From positions 28,590 through 92,589 of the forward strand of contig DATMSB010000062.1 of NCBI GenBank assembly GCA_035565615.1: a stretch of 64,000 nucleotides of DNA, in the 5' to 3' direction. The translations under genes and the position numbers were made by a program. Below, one piece after another: positions 41,098-49,714 of the stretch. The stretch is from Vulgatibacter sp035565615. GTDB lineage: Bacteria > Myxococcota > Myxococcia > Myxococcales > Vulgatibacteraceae. The notes under the pieces are model-generated. The model saw nothing but the letters and a program-made list of their open reading frames with translations, did no database searches and was not told the DNA's origin. Each line of letters opens with the position of its first letter. Position 1 is the first letter of the stretch.

Positions 41098-43286
41098 TGG
41101 CAGCCGTCGCAGACGACGCGTCGCGGTACTTCACCGTCGACGTGGGGGACGACGGGGTGGCGATGATCACCCTGGACGAGCAGGGCGCGCCGGTGAACAC
41201 GTTCTCCGAGGGCCTCGGCCGTCACTTCGGCGAGACCTTCGCGCGCCTCCTCGCCGACCCCAAGGTCCACTCGATGGTGGTCGCCTCCGGCAAGAAGGAC
41301 AACTTCATCGCCGGCGCCGACATCCAGATGCTGCAGAAGACCGAGGACGCCGCGGCGCTGGCGCGGTGGGGACAGAGCCTCCTGGGCGACCTCGCGGCGT
41401 CGCACAAGCCCGTGGTGGCGGCGATCGACGGGGTGGCGCTGGGCGGCGGCCTCGAGTTCGTGCTGGCGTGCACCTACCGGATCGCGGCCGACACACCGAA
41501 GACCCGGCTCGGTCTCCCCGAGACCCAGCTCGGCCTCATCCCCGGCGCCGGGGGTACGCAGCGGCTGCCGCGGCTCATCGGCGCCCAGGCCGCCCTCGAC
41601 CTCGTGCTCACCGGCAGGCAGGTGAAGCCGTCTCGGGCCAGGAAGCTGGGCCTCGTGGACGAGGTGGTGCCCGCGCCGCTGCTCCTGCAGGTGGCACGAA
41701 AGCGCGCGATGGAGCTCTCGTCGGGGCGGAGGCCTCCCGCCCACGGCAGGGAGGCGCTGATGACCTCCCTGCGCAAGGGCAAGGTCGACCAGAAGGCGAT
41801 GATGGCCCTCGCCCTCGAGGAGAACGCGGTGGGCCGGCGGCTCCTCTTCCGCCAGGCCGAGAAGCAGGCGTACAAGAAGAGCCGCGGCAACTACCCCGCG
41901 ATCCCCGCCGCCATCGAGGCGATGCGGATCGGCCTCGAGCAGGGGATGGAGAAAGGCCTGGAGAAGGAGGCGGAGTTCTTCGGCCAGCTCTCCAAGACCG
42001 ACGTCTCCAGGCAGCTCATCCGGCTCTTCTTCGCGCAGACCGCGCTGAAGAAGGAGACCGGGGTTCCCGACGGGGACGTGAAGCCGCGCCCCGTGCACAA
42101 GGTGGGGATGGTCGGGGGCGGCCTCATGGGCGGCGGCATCGCCTACGTCACGGCGAACACCGCGAAGATCCCGGTGCGCTTCCAGGAGGTGAACGAGGAG
42201 GGCCTGGGCCGCGCCTTTGCCCACGTACGCGGGCTCCTCGATCAGCGCGTGAAGCGCAGGAGCATCACCCGGCTCGACCGCGAGGCGGTGATGGCGCGCA
42301 TCACCGGCGGCACCCGTTACCAGGGGTTCGGGGGCGCCGACGTGGTGATCGAGGCGGTGTTCGAGGATCTCGAGCTCAAGCGCGAGGTGCTCCGGCGGAT
42401 CGAGGACGTGACGCCGGAACATTGCGTGTTCGCCTCCAACACCTCGACCCTGCCGATCGCGCGGATCGCGGAAGGGTCCCGGCGCCCGCACAACGTCGTG
42501 GGCATGCACTACTTCTCGCCGGTGGAGAAGATGCCGCTCCTCGAGGTGATCCGGACCCGACAGACCGCGCCCGAGGTGGTGGCCACCGCGGTGGCGCTGG
42601 GCAAGGCCCAGGGAAAGACCGTTATCGTCGTGGAGGACGGCCCCGGCTTCTACACCACCCGCATTCTCTCGCCCTACGGCTCCGAGGCGGCGTGGCTCCT
42701 GGCGGAGGGCGGGGACGTCGCCACCATCGACCGGGCGCTGGTGGACTGGGGCTTCCCGGTGGGGCCCTTCATGCTCCTCGACGAGGTGGGCCTGGACGTG
42801 GCGCAGAAGGTGTCGAAGACGCTGCTCGACGCCTTCGGCGAGCGGGCGCTGCCCCCCGAGTCGCTCCAGAAGGTGATCGAGGACGGCAGGCTCGGCCGCA
42901 AGAACGGCAAGGGCTTCTACACCTACGGCACCAAGCGCAAGGTGGTGGACGAGTCCATCTACGAGCTGCTCCCCGGGGGCCAGAAGCGGCGGTCGATCCC
43001 GAACGACGAGATCCAGCAGCGGCTCTCGCTGCGCCTGTGCAACGAGGCGGCGCTCTGCCTGCAGGAGGGCATCCTCCGCTCGCCGCGGGACGGCGACGTG
43101 GGGGCGGTGTTCGGCCTGGGGTTCCCGCCGTTCCGGGGGGGACCGTTCCGGTGGATGGACAGCCTCGGCCCCACCGAGGTGGTGCGCCGTCTGCGCGGCT
43201 TCGAGGAGCGGCACGGCGTGCGGTTCAAGCCGGCCCAGCTCCTGGTGGACATGGCGCAGAAGGGGGAGCGGTTCTACCGCGACTGA
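41094..43286 (+). CDS. fadJ: Fatty acid oxidation complex alpha subunit (FadJ type)
   Basis: A 730-residue bifunctional enzyme. N-terminal enoyl-CoA hydratase: FIAGADIQML oxyanion-hole region, DGVALGGGLEF, and catalytic glutamates around LPETQLGLIPGAGGTQRL. From about residue 335 comes the 3-hydroxyacyl-CoA dehydrogenase: NAD site VGMVGGGLMGGGIAYV, catalytic His in GMHYFSPVEKMPLLEV, C-terminal domain with PPFRGGPFRWMD. Length and thiolase partner fit FadJ of the FadIJ complex. The stop codon lies inside a strong hairpin. Confidence 0.93.
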   Translation: MMAAVADDASRYFTVDVGDDGVAMITLDEQGAPVNTFSEGLGRHFGETFARLLADPKVHSMVVASGKKDNFIAGADIQMLQKTEDAAALARWGQSLLGDLAASHKPVVAAIDGVALGGGLEFVLACTYRIAADTPKTRLGLPETQLGLIPGAGGTQRLPRLIGAQAALDLVLTGRQVKPSRARKLGLVDEVVPAPLLLQVARKRAMELSSGRRPPAHGREALMTSLRKGKVDQKAMMALALEENAVGRRLLFRQAEKQAYKKSRGNYPAIPAAIEAMRIGLEQGMEKGLEKEAEFFGQLSKTDVSRQLIRLFFAQTALKKETGVPDGDVKPRPVHKVGMVGGGLMGGGIAYVTANTAKIPVRFQEVNEEGLGRAFAHVRGLLDQRVKRRSITRLDREAVMARITGGTRYQGFGGADVVIEAVFEDLELKREVLRRIEDVTPEHCVFASNTSTLPIARIAEGSRRPHNVVGMHYFSPVEKMPLLEVIRTRQTAPEVVATAVALGKAQGKTVIVVEDGPGFYTTRILSPYGSEAAWLLAEGGDVATIDRALVDWGFPVGPFMLLDEVGLDVAQKVSKTLLDAFGERALPPESLQKVIEDGRLGRKNGKGFYTYGTKRKVVDESIYELLPGGQKRRSIPNDEIQQRLSLRLCNEAALCLQEGILRSPRDGDVGAVFGLGFPPFRGGPFRWMDSLGPTEVVRRLRGFEERHGVRFKPAQLLVDMAQKGERFYRD

Positions 43287-43310
43287 ACCGCCGGTGGCGG
43301 TTCAGTCGCG
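43278..43310 (+). terminator. Perfect 15-bp hairpin overlapping the fadJ stop codon
   Basis: CGCGACTGAACCGCC (43278-43292) and GGCGGTTCAGTCGCG (43296-43310) are exact reverse complements with a three-base loop (GGT). The TGA stop lies within the left arm. There is no T run. The symmetry makes it usable from both strands, but no gene converges here; the likely role is termination or RNA stabilisation after fadIJ. Confidence 0.75.
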
Positions 43311-43440
43311 CGCATCTGCGGATTCCCGTGCCCCCTGCCGTGTCCAACGGCGGGCCGTAGGGCGTGGAAGACCCGCGTTCGAAGGTGGGCTTCGGACGCC
43401 CGACGCGGCGTCCCTGCCCCACCGCGGCGACGTCGGCATC

Positions 43441-43502
43441 TGTTATATTGGATGCACGTTCGCGATAGTCGGCAATTCTGGTTGCCGCCCCGAAGGTCGG
43501 GG
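43441..43502 (+). promoter_or_regulatory. metK promoter (extended -10) and two-hairpin leader
   Basis: TG-T-TATATT at 43441-43449 is an extended -10 element. About 20 bases downstream two hairpins stand back to back: CGGCAA/TTGCCG (43470-43487, loop TTCTGG) and CCCCGA/TCGGGG (43488-43502, loop AGG), 61 bases before metK. A structured leader in front of an S-adenosylmethionine synthetase invites a riboswitch, but I could not match a known SAM or SAH consensus. Confidence 0.5.
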
Positions 43503-43563
43503 ACTAGCCTCATCGCCACGTCCGTACCCACCCGCGAACCCTTCGCGAGGAGCCGACCGCGCC

Positions 43564-44757
<1,194 letters not shown>

Positions 44758-44779
44758 TCCCGCTCCGACGCCTGCGAGA

Positions 44780-44804
44780 CGATCGCCGGGCCACCCGGCG
44801 ATCG
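44780..44804 (+). terminator. Terminator hairpin after metK
   Basis: CGATCGCCGGG (44780-44790) pairs perfectly with CCCGGCGATCG (44794-44804) across a CCA loop: 11 bp, 22 bases after the metK stop. No T run, as usual in this genome. Confidence 0.65.
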
Positions 44805-44839
44805 GGTGAGCGCCGCGCAGTTCAACCGCGCCGCGTCCG

Positions 44840-45793
44840 ATGCTAGGTTCCCCCGCCGTGACCCTCCTCGAAGCGATCGTCCTCGGCGTGGTCCAGGGCC
44901 TCACCGAGTTCCTGCCCATCTCCTCCACCGCCCACCTGCGGATCGTCCCGGCCCTCTTCGGCTGGAAGGATCCCGGCGCCGCCTTCTCGGCCGTGATCCA
45001 GATCGGCACGGTGCTCGCGGTGCTCATCTACTTCCGCAAGGACCTGTGGGCGATGGCCGCGGGGTTCTGGCGGGGGATGAAGGCGGGCAGGCCGCTCGCC
45101 GATCCCCACGCGCGCCTCGGCCTCTTCATCGCCGCCGGCACCGTCCCCGTGGTGGCGGGCGGCCTGCTCTTCCAGGACGCGATCAAGAACGAGCTGCGCA
45201 GCCTCTACGTGATCGCCGGATCCCTGGTGGTGGTCGCCCTCGCCATGGCGTGGGCGGATCGCCGCGCCACCCTCGCCAGGCTGCACCCGGGATCGATCGG
45301 CTTCGGCGACGCGATCTTCGTCGGCGTCGCCCAGATGTTCGCGCTGATCCCCGGCGTCTCGCGATCGGGCTCCACCATCGCGGCCGGGCTGATGCGCGGG
45401 CTGCCCCGGGCGGAGGCGGCGCGCTTCTCCTTCCTCCTCTCGATCCCCGCGGTGTCCGGGGCGGGGATCAAGGAGCTCTTCGACCTGGGCGCCGACGGCA
45501 GCCTAGAGGGCGACGGCGTGCTGGTGGTGGCGGTGGCGACCCTCGTCTCCTTCGCGGTGGGGTACGCGGCGATCGCCGGCCTCATCGCCTTCCTGAAGAA
45601 GCGGTCGGTGATGATCTTCGTGGGCTACCGGATCGGCCTGGCCATCCTCCTCCTCGGCCTGCTCGCCGGCGGCAAGGTCGCCCACCTCGACGCACCGCTC
45701 GCGGCGGACGGCGACGCCACGGTCGCAGCCGGCGGCGAGGACGCCCCGTCCGCCGCGGACGACGCCTCGGCCGCGGCGGTGCCCGCGCCGTGA
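44840..45793 (+). CDS. uppP: Undecaprenyl-diphosphatase UppP (BacA)
   Basis: A 317-residue membrane enzyme that dephosphorylates undecaprenyl diphosphate for cell wall lipid recycling. Motifs: GVVQGLTEFLPISSTAH near the N-terminus and PGVSRSGST in the middle, both lining the active site, with about eight helices. The C-terminal 35 residues are an Ala/Asp-rich tail not seen in most homologues. A GTG at 44858 is an alternative start. Overlaps the Nudix gene by 4 bases (GTGA). Confidence 0.94.
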   Translation: MLGSPAVTLLEAIVLGVVQGLTEFLPISSTAHLRIVPALFGWKDPGAAFSAVIQIGTVLAVLIYFRKDLWAMAAGFWRGMKAGRPLADPHARLGLFIAAGTVPVVAGGLLFQDAIKNELRSLYVIAGSLVVVALAMAWADRRATLARLHPGSIGFGDAIFVGVAQMFALIPGVSRSGSTIAAGLMRGLPRAEAARFSFLLSIPAVSGAGIKELFDLGADGSLEGDGVLVVAVATLVSFAVGYAAIAGLIAFLKKRSVMIFVGYRIGLAILLLGLLAGGKVAHLDAPLAADGDATVAAGGEDAPSAADDASAAAVPAP

Positions 45794-46407
45794 GCGCCTC
45801 CCGCGACCTCGAGGAGATCCGCGCGGCCCTCGAGGGCCGGGAGCCGGGCAGCCTCGTCGATCCCTACGCGACGCCCGAGCGGGTGCGGCCGGCCTCGGTG
45901 CTGGTGCCGGTGTACGAGGAGCGCGACGAGGCCCACCTCCTCTTCGTGCGACGCAGCGATCACCTCGGCAAGCACGCCGGCCAGATCGCCTTCCCCGGCG
46001 GCGGCCGCGAGCCGGGTGAGGACGAGCTCGGCTGCGCGCTCCGCGAGGCGGAGGAGGAGGTGGGCATCCACCGCGCGGGCGTCGACATCCTGGGCCGCCT
46101 CGATCGCTACACCACCATCACCGGCTACCTGGTCTCCCCCTTCGTGGCGAAGCTCGCCTGGCCCCTCGAGCTGCGGCCGGATCCGGGGGAGGTCGCCGAG
46201 GTGCTGCACGTGCCGCTCGCGCGCCTAGTGGAGCCGGGCACCCTGCGGGTCGCGTCCGAGGAGCGCGGCGAGGTGAACTTCTTCGACGTGGGCGACGAGG
46301 TGATCTGGGGCGCCACCGCGCGCATGCTGCGCCAGCTCCTCGAGCTCAAGCTCGGCAGGCCGCTGGTGCCGAGCGGTCCGGTGCCCTGGGAGAAGGTGCG
46401 ATGGTAG
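45790..46407 (+). CDS. Nudix hydrolase, CoA pyrophosphatase type
   Basis: A 205-residue protein. The Nudix box is GGGREPGEDELGCALREAEEEVGI, preceded by LLFVRRSDHLGKHAGQIAFPGG, which matches the UPF0035 signature of the NudL/PCD1 CoA diphosphatases. It would hydrolyse coenzyme A or acyl-CoA to phosphopantetheine products. GTG start overlapping uppP. Role with UppP is not obvious. Confidence 0.88.
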   Translation: MSASRDLEEIRAALEGREPGSLVDPYATPERVRPASVLVPVYEERDEAHLLFVRRSDHLGKHAGQIAFPGGGREPGEDELGCALREAEEEVGIHRAGVDILGRLDRYTTITGYLVSPFVAKLAWPLELRPDPGEVAEVLHVPLARLVEPGTLRVASEERGEVNFFDVGDEVIWGATARMLRQLLELKLGRPLVPSGPVPWEKVRW

Positions 46408-46550
46408 GGGCGAGGTCGTCCCCAGAGGGCGCCGCGGCCCGCGCCGACCCCCAGCCGCGTGGGATGCACGACGTTCGACGCTGCGGGTAGAGTGCCGCTC
46501 GTCCGACGAACGAAGCCTGCACCACCGACCCCTCATTCGCGAGAGGCGAC

Positions 46551-47627
46551 ATGGCGAAGCGCGACCGAATCCACCCCGTGATCCTCGCCGGCGGCAGCGG
46601 CACCCGCTTCTGGCCGCTGTCGCGAAAGAGGAGGCCCAAGCAGCTCCTGCCGCTGGCCTCCTCGGAGCCGCTCATCTCCGACACCTTCGCGCGGCTGGAG
46701 GGGCTCGCCGCTCCGCGGGACGTCCTCGTCGTCTGCGGCCGGTCGCACGCGCGGGCGCTGCGGGGGATGCTCCCCGACGACGTGCAGGTGCTGGTGGAGC
46801 CGCAGCCCCGCAACACGGCCGCGGCGATCGGCCTCGCCGCCACGGTGGTGGCGGCGAAGGATCCCAAGGGCGTGCTGGCGGTCCTCCCCTCCGACCACGC
46901 GGTGCTCGATCGCCGCGCCTTCCACCGCACCCTGCGCGAGGCGGCCAAGGTGGCGGCGGGTGGCTCCCTGGTCACCATCGGGATCACGCCCACCCGGCCC
47001 GAGACGGGCTTCGGCTACATCCGCGTCGGCGAGGATCATCCGGCCGGCGGCAACGCGAAGAGGGTGCGCTCCTTCGTCGAGAAGCCCGATCGCGACACCG
47101 CCTCGCGCTACGTGATCTCGGGCGACTACCTCTGGAACGCGGGGATGTTCGTGTTCCGCGCCGATCGCATGCTCGACGAGATCGAGCGGCACCTGCCCGA
47201 GTGCGCCGAGGTGCTGGCGGAGATCGCGAAGGCGGTGGGGACGGCGGGCTTCGATCGCGCGCTGTCGAAGTGGTTCCCCTCCTGCCCCTCGATCTCGATC
47301 GACTACGCGGTGATGGAGCGCGCCGACGACATCGCGGTGATCCCCGCCTCGTTCGGCTGGTCCGACCTCGGCTCCTTCGCGTCGTTGCCCGAGGTGCGAC
47401 CCGCCGATCACGCGGGCAACGTGGTGCAGGGCGACATCCTCGCCTTCGGCGCCACGGGGAACGTGGTGGTCGGCCATCCGGGCAAGCCGGTCGCCCTGGT
47501 GGGCTGCTCCAACCTCGTGGTGATCGACACGGGCGACGCGCTCCTCGTCTGCGATCGGGAGCGGGCCCAGGAGATCCGCCAGGTGGTCGAGGCCCTGGAG
47601 AAGCGGGGCGATCGCCGCCTGCTGTAG
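46551..47627 (+). CDS. manC: Mannose-1-phosphate guanylyltransferase
   Basis: A 358-residue nucleotidyltransferase producing GDP-mannose. Signature pyrophosphorylase motif ILAGGSGTRFWPLSRKRRPKQ, then EPQPRNTAAAIG, LPSDHAV, GFGYI, FVEKP, YLWNAGMFVFR and SIDYAVMER are all typical. The length matches the short, single-domain form without the isomerase domain. A phosphomannomutase that would supply mannose-1-phosphate lies at 54.6 kb beyond the efflux operon. Confidence 0.95.
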   Translation: MAKRDRIHPVILAGGSGTRFWPLSRKRRPKQLLPLASSEPLISDTFARLEGLAAPRDVLVVCGRSHARALRGMLPDDVQVLVEPQPRNTAAAIGLAATVVAAKDPKGVLAVLPSDHAVLDRRAFHRTLREAAKVAAGGSLVTIGITPTRPETGFGYIRVGEDHPAGGNAKRVRSFVEKPDRDTASRYVISGDYLWNAGMFVFRADRMLDEIERHLPECAEVLAEIAKAVGTAGFDRALSKWFPSCPSISIDYAVMERADDIAVIPASFGWSDLGSFASLPEVRPADHAGNVVQGDILAFGATGNVVVGHPGKPVALVGCSNLVVIDTGDALLVCDRERAQEIRQVVEALEKRGDRRLL

Positions 47628-47777
47628 CGGGCGAGGGTCGAGGTCGACCACCCGCGGGAAGCCGAGCGCGACGATGCGGTCGATCCGCTGCCCGAGATCC
47701 GAGCGGGAGCCCGTGCGGGCGGCCGGCGGCTCGCCGAACCACCCCGGCGGCTTGACGGCGGCCGGGTGCGCCGCTAA

Positions 47778-47805
47778 ATCCTCGTTCGCCATGCCGAACG
47801 AGGAT
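47778..47805. promoter_or_regulatory. Operator-like inverted repeat upstream of the TetR gene
   Basis: ATCCTCGTTCG (47778-47788) and CGAACGAGGAT (47795-47805) are perfect 11-base inverted repeats with a 6-base spacer, ending 9 bases before the TetR start. The word TGCCGAACGAG (47792-47802) recurs, reverse-complemented, in the promoter of the RND operon. Confidence 0.65.
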
Positions 47806-47813
47806 GCGCCCAG

Positions 47814-48434
47814 ATGTCTGTGAGCCCCCGCCGCGCTCGCGAGATCGCCCGCACCCGCCAGGACATCCTGGAGGCCGCCGCCCGGGCCTTCGTCCAGAGC
47901 GGCTTTCGGGCGGCGACCATGCAGGACATCGCCCGCGAGGCCGGCTACACCGCGGCGTCGCTCTACGGCTACTTCTCGAGCAAGGAGGAGATCCTCCGGG
48001 AGCTCCACGCCCTGGTGATGGAGGAGCTCTCCGCGACCTACACCGCGCCGTTCCCCGCGGGGCTGTCGCTGCGCCAGAAGCTCGAGATTCAGATGAGGCG
48101 GCATCTGGAGGTGGCGAAGCGGCGCTTCGACCTCTTCGCCCTCTTCCACACCGGCCTCTCGGAGCTGAGCTGCCCCGTCTCCGTCGGCGGCGACAGCCTG
48201 TTCGGGAAGAAGGTCGAGCTCTTCGCCCGCTTCATCGAGGAGCATCGAGGCGACGAGGATCTGGGCGGCCGCACCCCCCGGGAGGTAGCCCTGGCGATCA
48301 CCGGGATCAGCTACGCATTCTTCGTCGATCTGATGCAGCGGGGCGCGCCGATCCGGGGCGACCAACTCCCGGTGGTTATGGATCTCATCTTCCACGGCCT
48401 CTCGCGCCCCTCCGGCGAACCGGCGGAAGGTTGA
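47814..48434 (+). CDS. TetR-family regulator, probable repressor of the RND efflux operon
   Basis: A 206-residue regulator with an N-terminal helix-turn-helix (ILEAAARAFVQSGFRAATMQDIAREAGYTAASLYGYFSSKEEIL) and a helical ligand domain. It lies directly upstream of, and on the same strand as, the efflux genes. Its own promoter and the efflux promoter carry related palindromes, arguing for autoregulation and control of the pump. Inducer unknown. Confidence 0.92.
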   Translation: MSVSPRRAREIARTRQDILEAAARAFVQSGFRAATMQDIAREAGYTAASLYGYFSSKEEILRELHALVMEELSATYTAPFPAGLSLRQKLEIQMRRHLEVAKRRFDLFALFHTGLSELSCPVSVGGDSLFGKKVELFARFIEEHRGDEDLGGRTPREVALAITGISYAFFVDLMQRGAPIRGDQLPVVMDLIFHGLSRPSGEPAEG

Positions 48435-48479
48435 TCGGACCTCCGGCGTTCGGTCCGGGTTCACCCCCACCTTTGCTTC

Positions 48480-48543
48480 TTGACAAACGCAGTCAGCAAG
48501 AGAATATAACGCGCGTTCGAGTCTGCCGAATGCTCGTTCGGCA
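48480..48543 (+). promoter_or_regulatory. RND operon promoter with overlapping TetR operator
   Basis: TTGACA (48480-48485) is followed by an AT-rich -10 (AATATA at 48503, 17-base spacing, or TATAAC at 48505, 19-base). Right after it lies TGCCGAA-TGCTCG-TTCGGCA (48524-48543), a 7-base inverted repeat placed over the expected transcription start. Its reverse complement contains TGCCGAACGAG, the same 11 bases as in the TetR promoter. Confidence 0.7.
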
Positions 48544-48562
48544 ACCAAAGCGGGTGCCAACC

Positions 48563-49663
48563 ATGCGGGTTTCCAAGATTTCCGCCCTCCTCCTCGCCCC
48601 CTCCCTCCTCGTCGCGCTGGCCTCCGGCTGCGCCGACGGCGTAGCCAAGGCTTCCCTCCCCGCCGCCGTGGCCGAGGCGAAGCAGGGGGTCCGGGTGGTC
48701 ACGCCCCAGGCGCAGCTCGACGGCCAGTTGGTGAAGGCGACCGGCAGGCTCGCCGCCCGCAACGAGGCCGCGGTCGGCGCCAAGATCGGCGGGACGATTC
48801 GCGAGCTGCTCGTCGACGTGGGCGTCGAGGTCCGCAAGGATCAGCCGCTCGCGCGCCTCGACGCCGCCAACGCCTTGATCGCGGTGGAGCAGGCGAAGGC
48901 CGCCCAGGCGGTGGCCCAGGCCGGCCTCGTGGCGGCGACCCAGGAGTGGGAGCGCGCGCAGAAGCTCGCCGCGTCGGGCGGCCTCGCCAAGGCCGGGCTC
49001 GACCGGGCCGAGGCGGCCTTCAAGCAGGCCACCGCCGGCGCCAAGCAGGCGGACGCGGGCCTGCAGGCGGCGCAGCGGGCCCTCGCCGATCACACCCTGC
49101 GCGCGCCCTTCGACGGCAAGGTCACCGCGCGAATGATGAACGTGGGCGAGTACGTCGCCGTGATGCCGCCCTCGCCGGTCTTCCGCGTGGTGGACGTGGA
49201 GAGCCTCGAGGTGATCCTCCCCGTCCCCGAGACGGTGGTGGCGACGGTGCGGCCGGGCGCGAAGGTGCGCGGTGTGGTCAACCCCTCGGGCCACGCCTTC
49301 GAGGCGACCGTCCGCGTCGTCGGCGACGTGGTGGATCCCGCGACCCGCACAGTCGAGGTGCGCGCCGATCTCACCGGCGAGCGCAGCCCCGAGATGCGGC
49401 CCCACGCGATGGTGGAGGTCGACTTCTCCGGCAGCGACGCGCTCGAGGGGCTCTTCCTCCCGGCGCAGGCCGTGGTCCGCGACGGCGAGGGGAAGTTCGT
49501 CTGGGTGGTGGAGGACGGTGCCGCCGTGAAGAAGCCGATCGTGGCCGAGGCCCTCTCCCCCGGCGTGGTGCGGGTGACGAACGGCCTCGTCGGCACGGAG
49601 CAGGTGGTGAGCGACGGCGGGGCCAGGCTCGCCGACGGGATGCAGGTGCAGATCGTCCGCTAG
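48563..49663 (+). CDS. RND efflux periplasmic adaptor (membrane fusion protein)
   Basis: A 366-residue lipoprotein (lipobox LASGC). Domain order: lipoyl half (GTIRELLVDVGVEVRKDQPLARLD), an alpha-hairpin (about residues 110-180, coiled-coil heptads rich in Ala and Gln), the second lipoyl half (LRAPFDGKVTARMMNVGEYV) and beta-barrel and membrane-proximal domains. Links the inner-membrane pump to the outer-membrane channel. An ATG at 48530 is an alternative start but lies inside the operator. The RND gene follows after 51 bases. Confidence 0.92.
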   Translation: MRVSKISALLLAPSLLVALASGCADGVAKASLPAAVAEAKQGVRVVTPQAQLDGQLVKATGRLAARNEAAVGAKIGGTIRELLVDVGVEVRKDQPLARLDAANALIAVEQAKAAQAVAQAGLVAATQEWERAQKLAASGGLAKAGLDRAEAAFKQATAGAKQADAGLQAAQRALADHTLRAPFDGKVTARMMNVGEYVAVMPPSPVFRVVDVESLEVILPVPETVVATVRPGAKVRGVVNPSGHAFEATVRVVGDVVDPATRTVEVRADLTGERSPEMRPHAMVEVDFSGSDALEGLFLPAQAVVRDGEGKFVWVVEDGAAVKKPIVAEALSPGVVRVTNGLVGTEQVVSDGGARLADGMQVQIVR

Positions 49664-49714
49664 GCGGCGGAGATCGCGTAGCCGTGCGCCAGCGGCGCGG
49701 GCGAGAACGAGAGC

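Noticed and set aside
39564..43286. A 1240-codon frame suggesting a thiolase-FadJ fusion
   Set aside because: The part before 41094 is the wrong frame of fadI; fadI has its own complete frame ending in an overlap with fadJ.
43470..43563. SAM-II or SAH riboswitch
   Set aside because: Stems are present but the conserved loop and pseudoknot bases I know for these families were not found; kept only as a structured leader.
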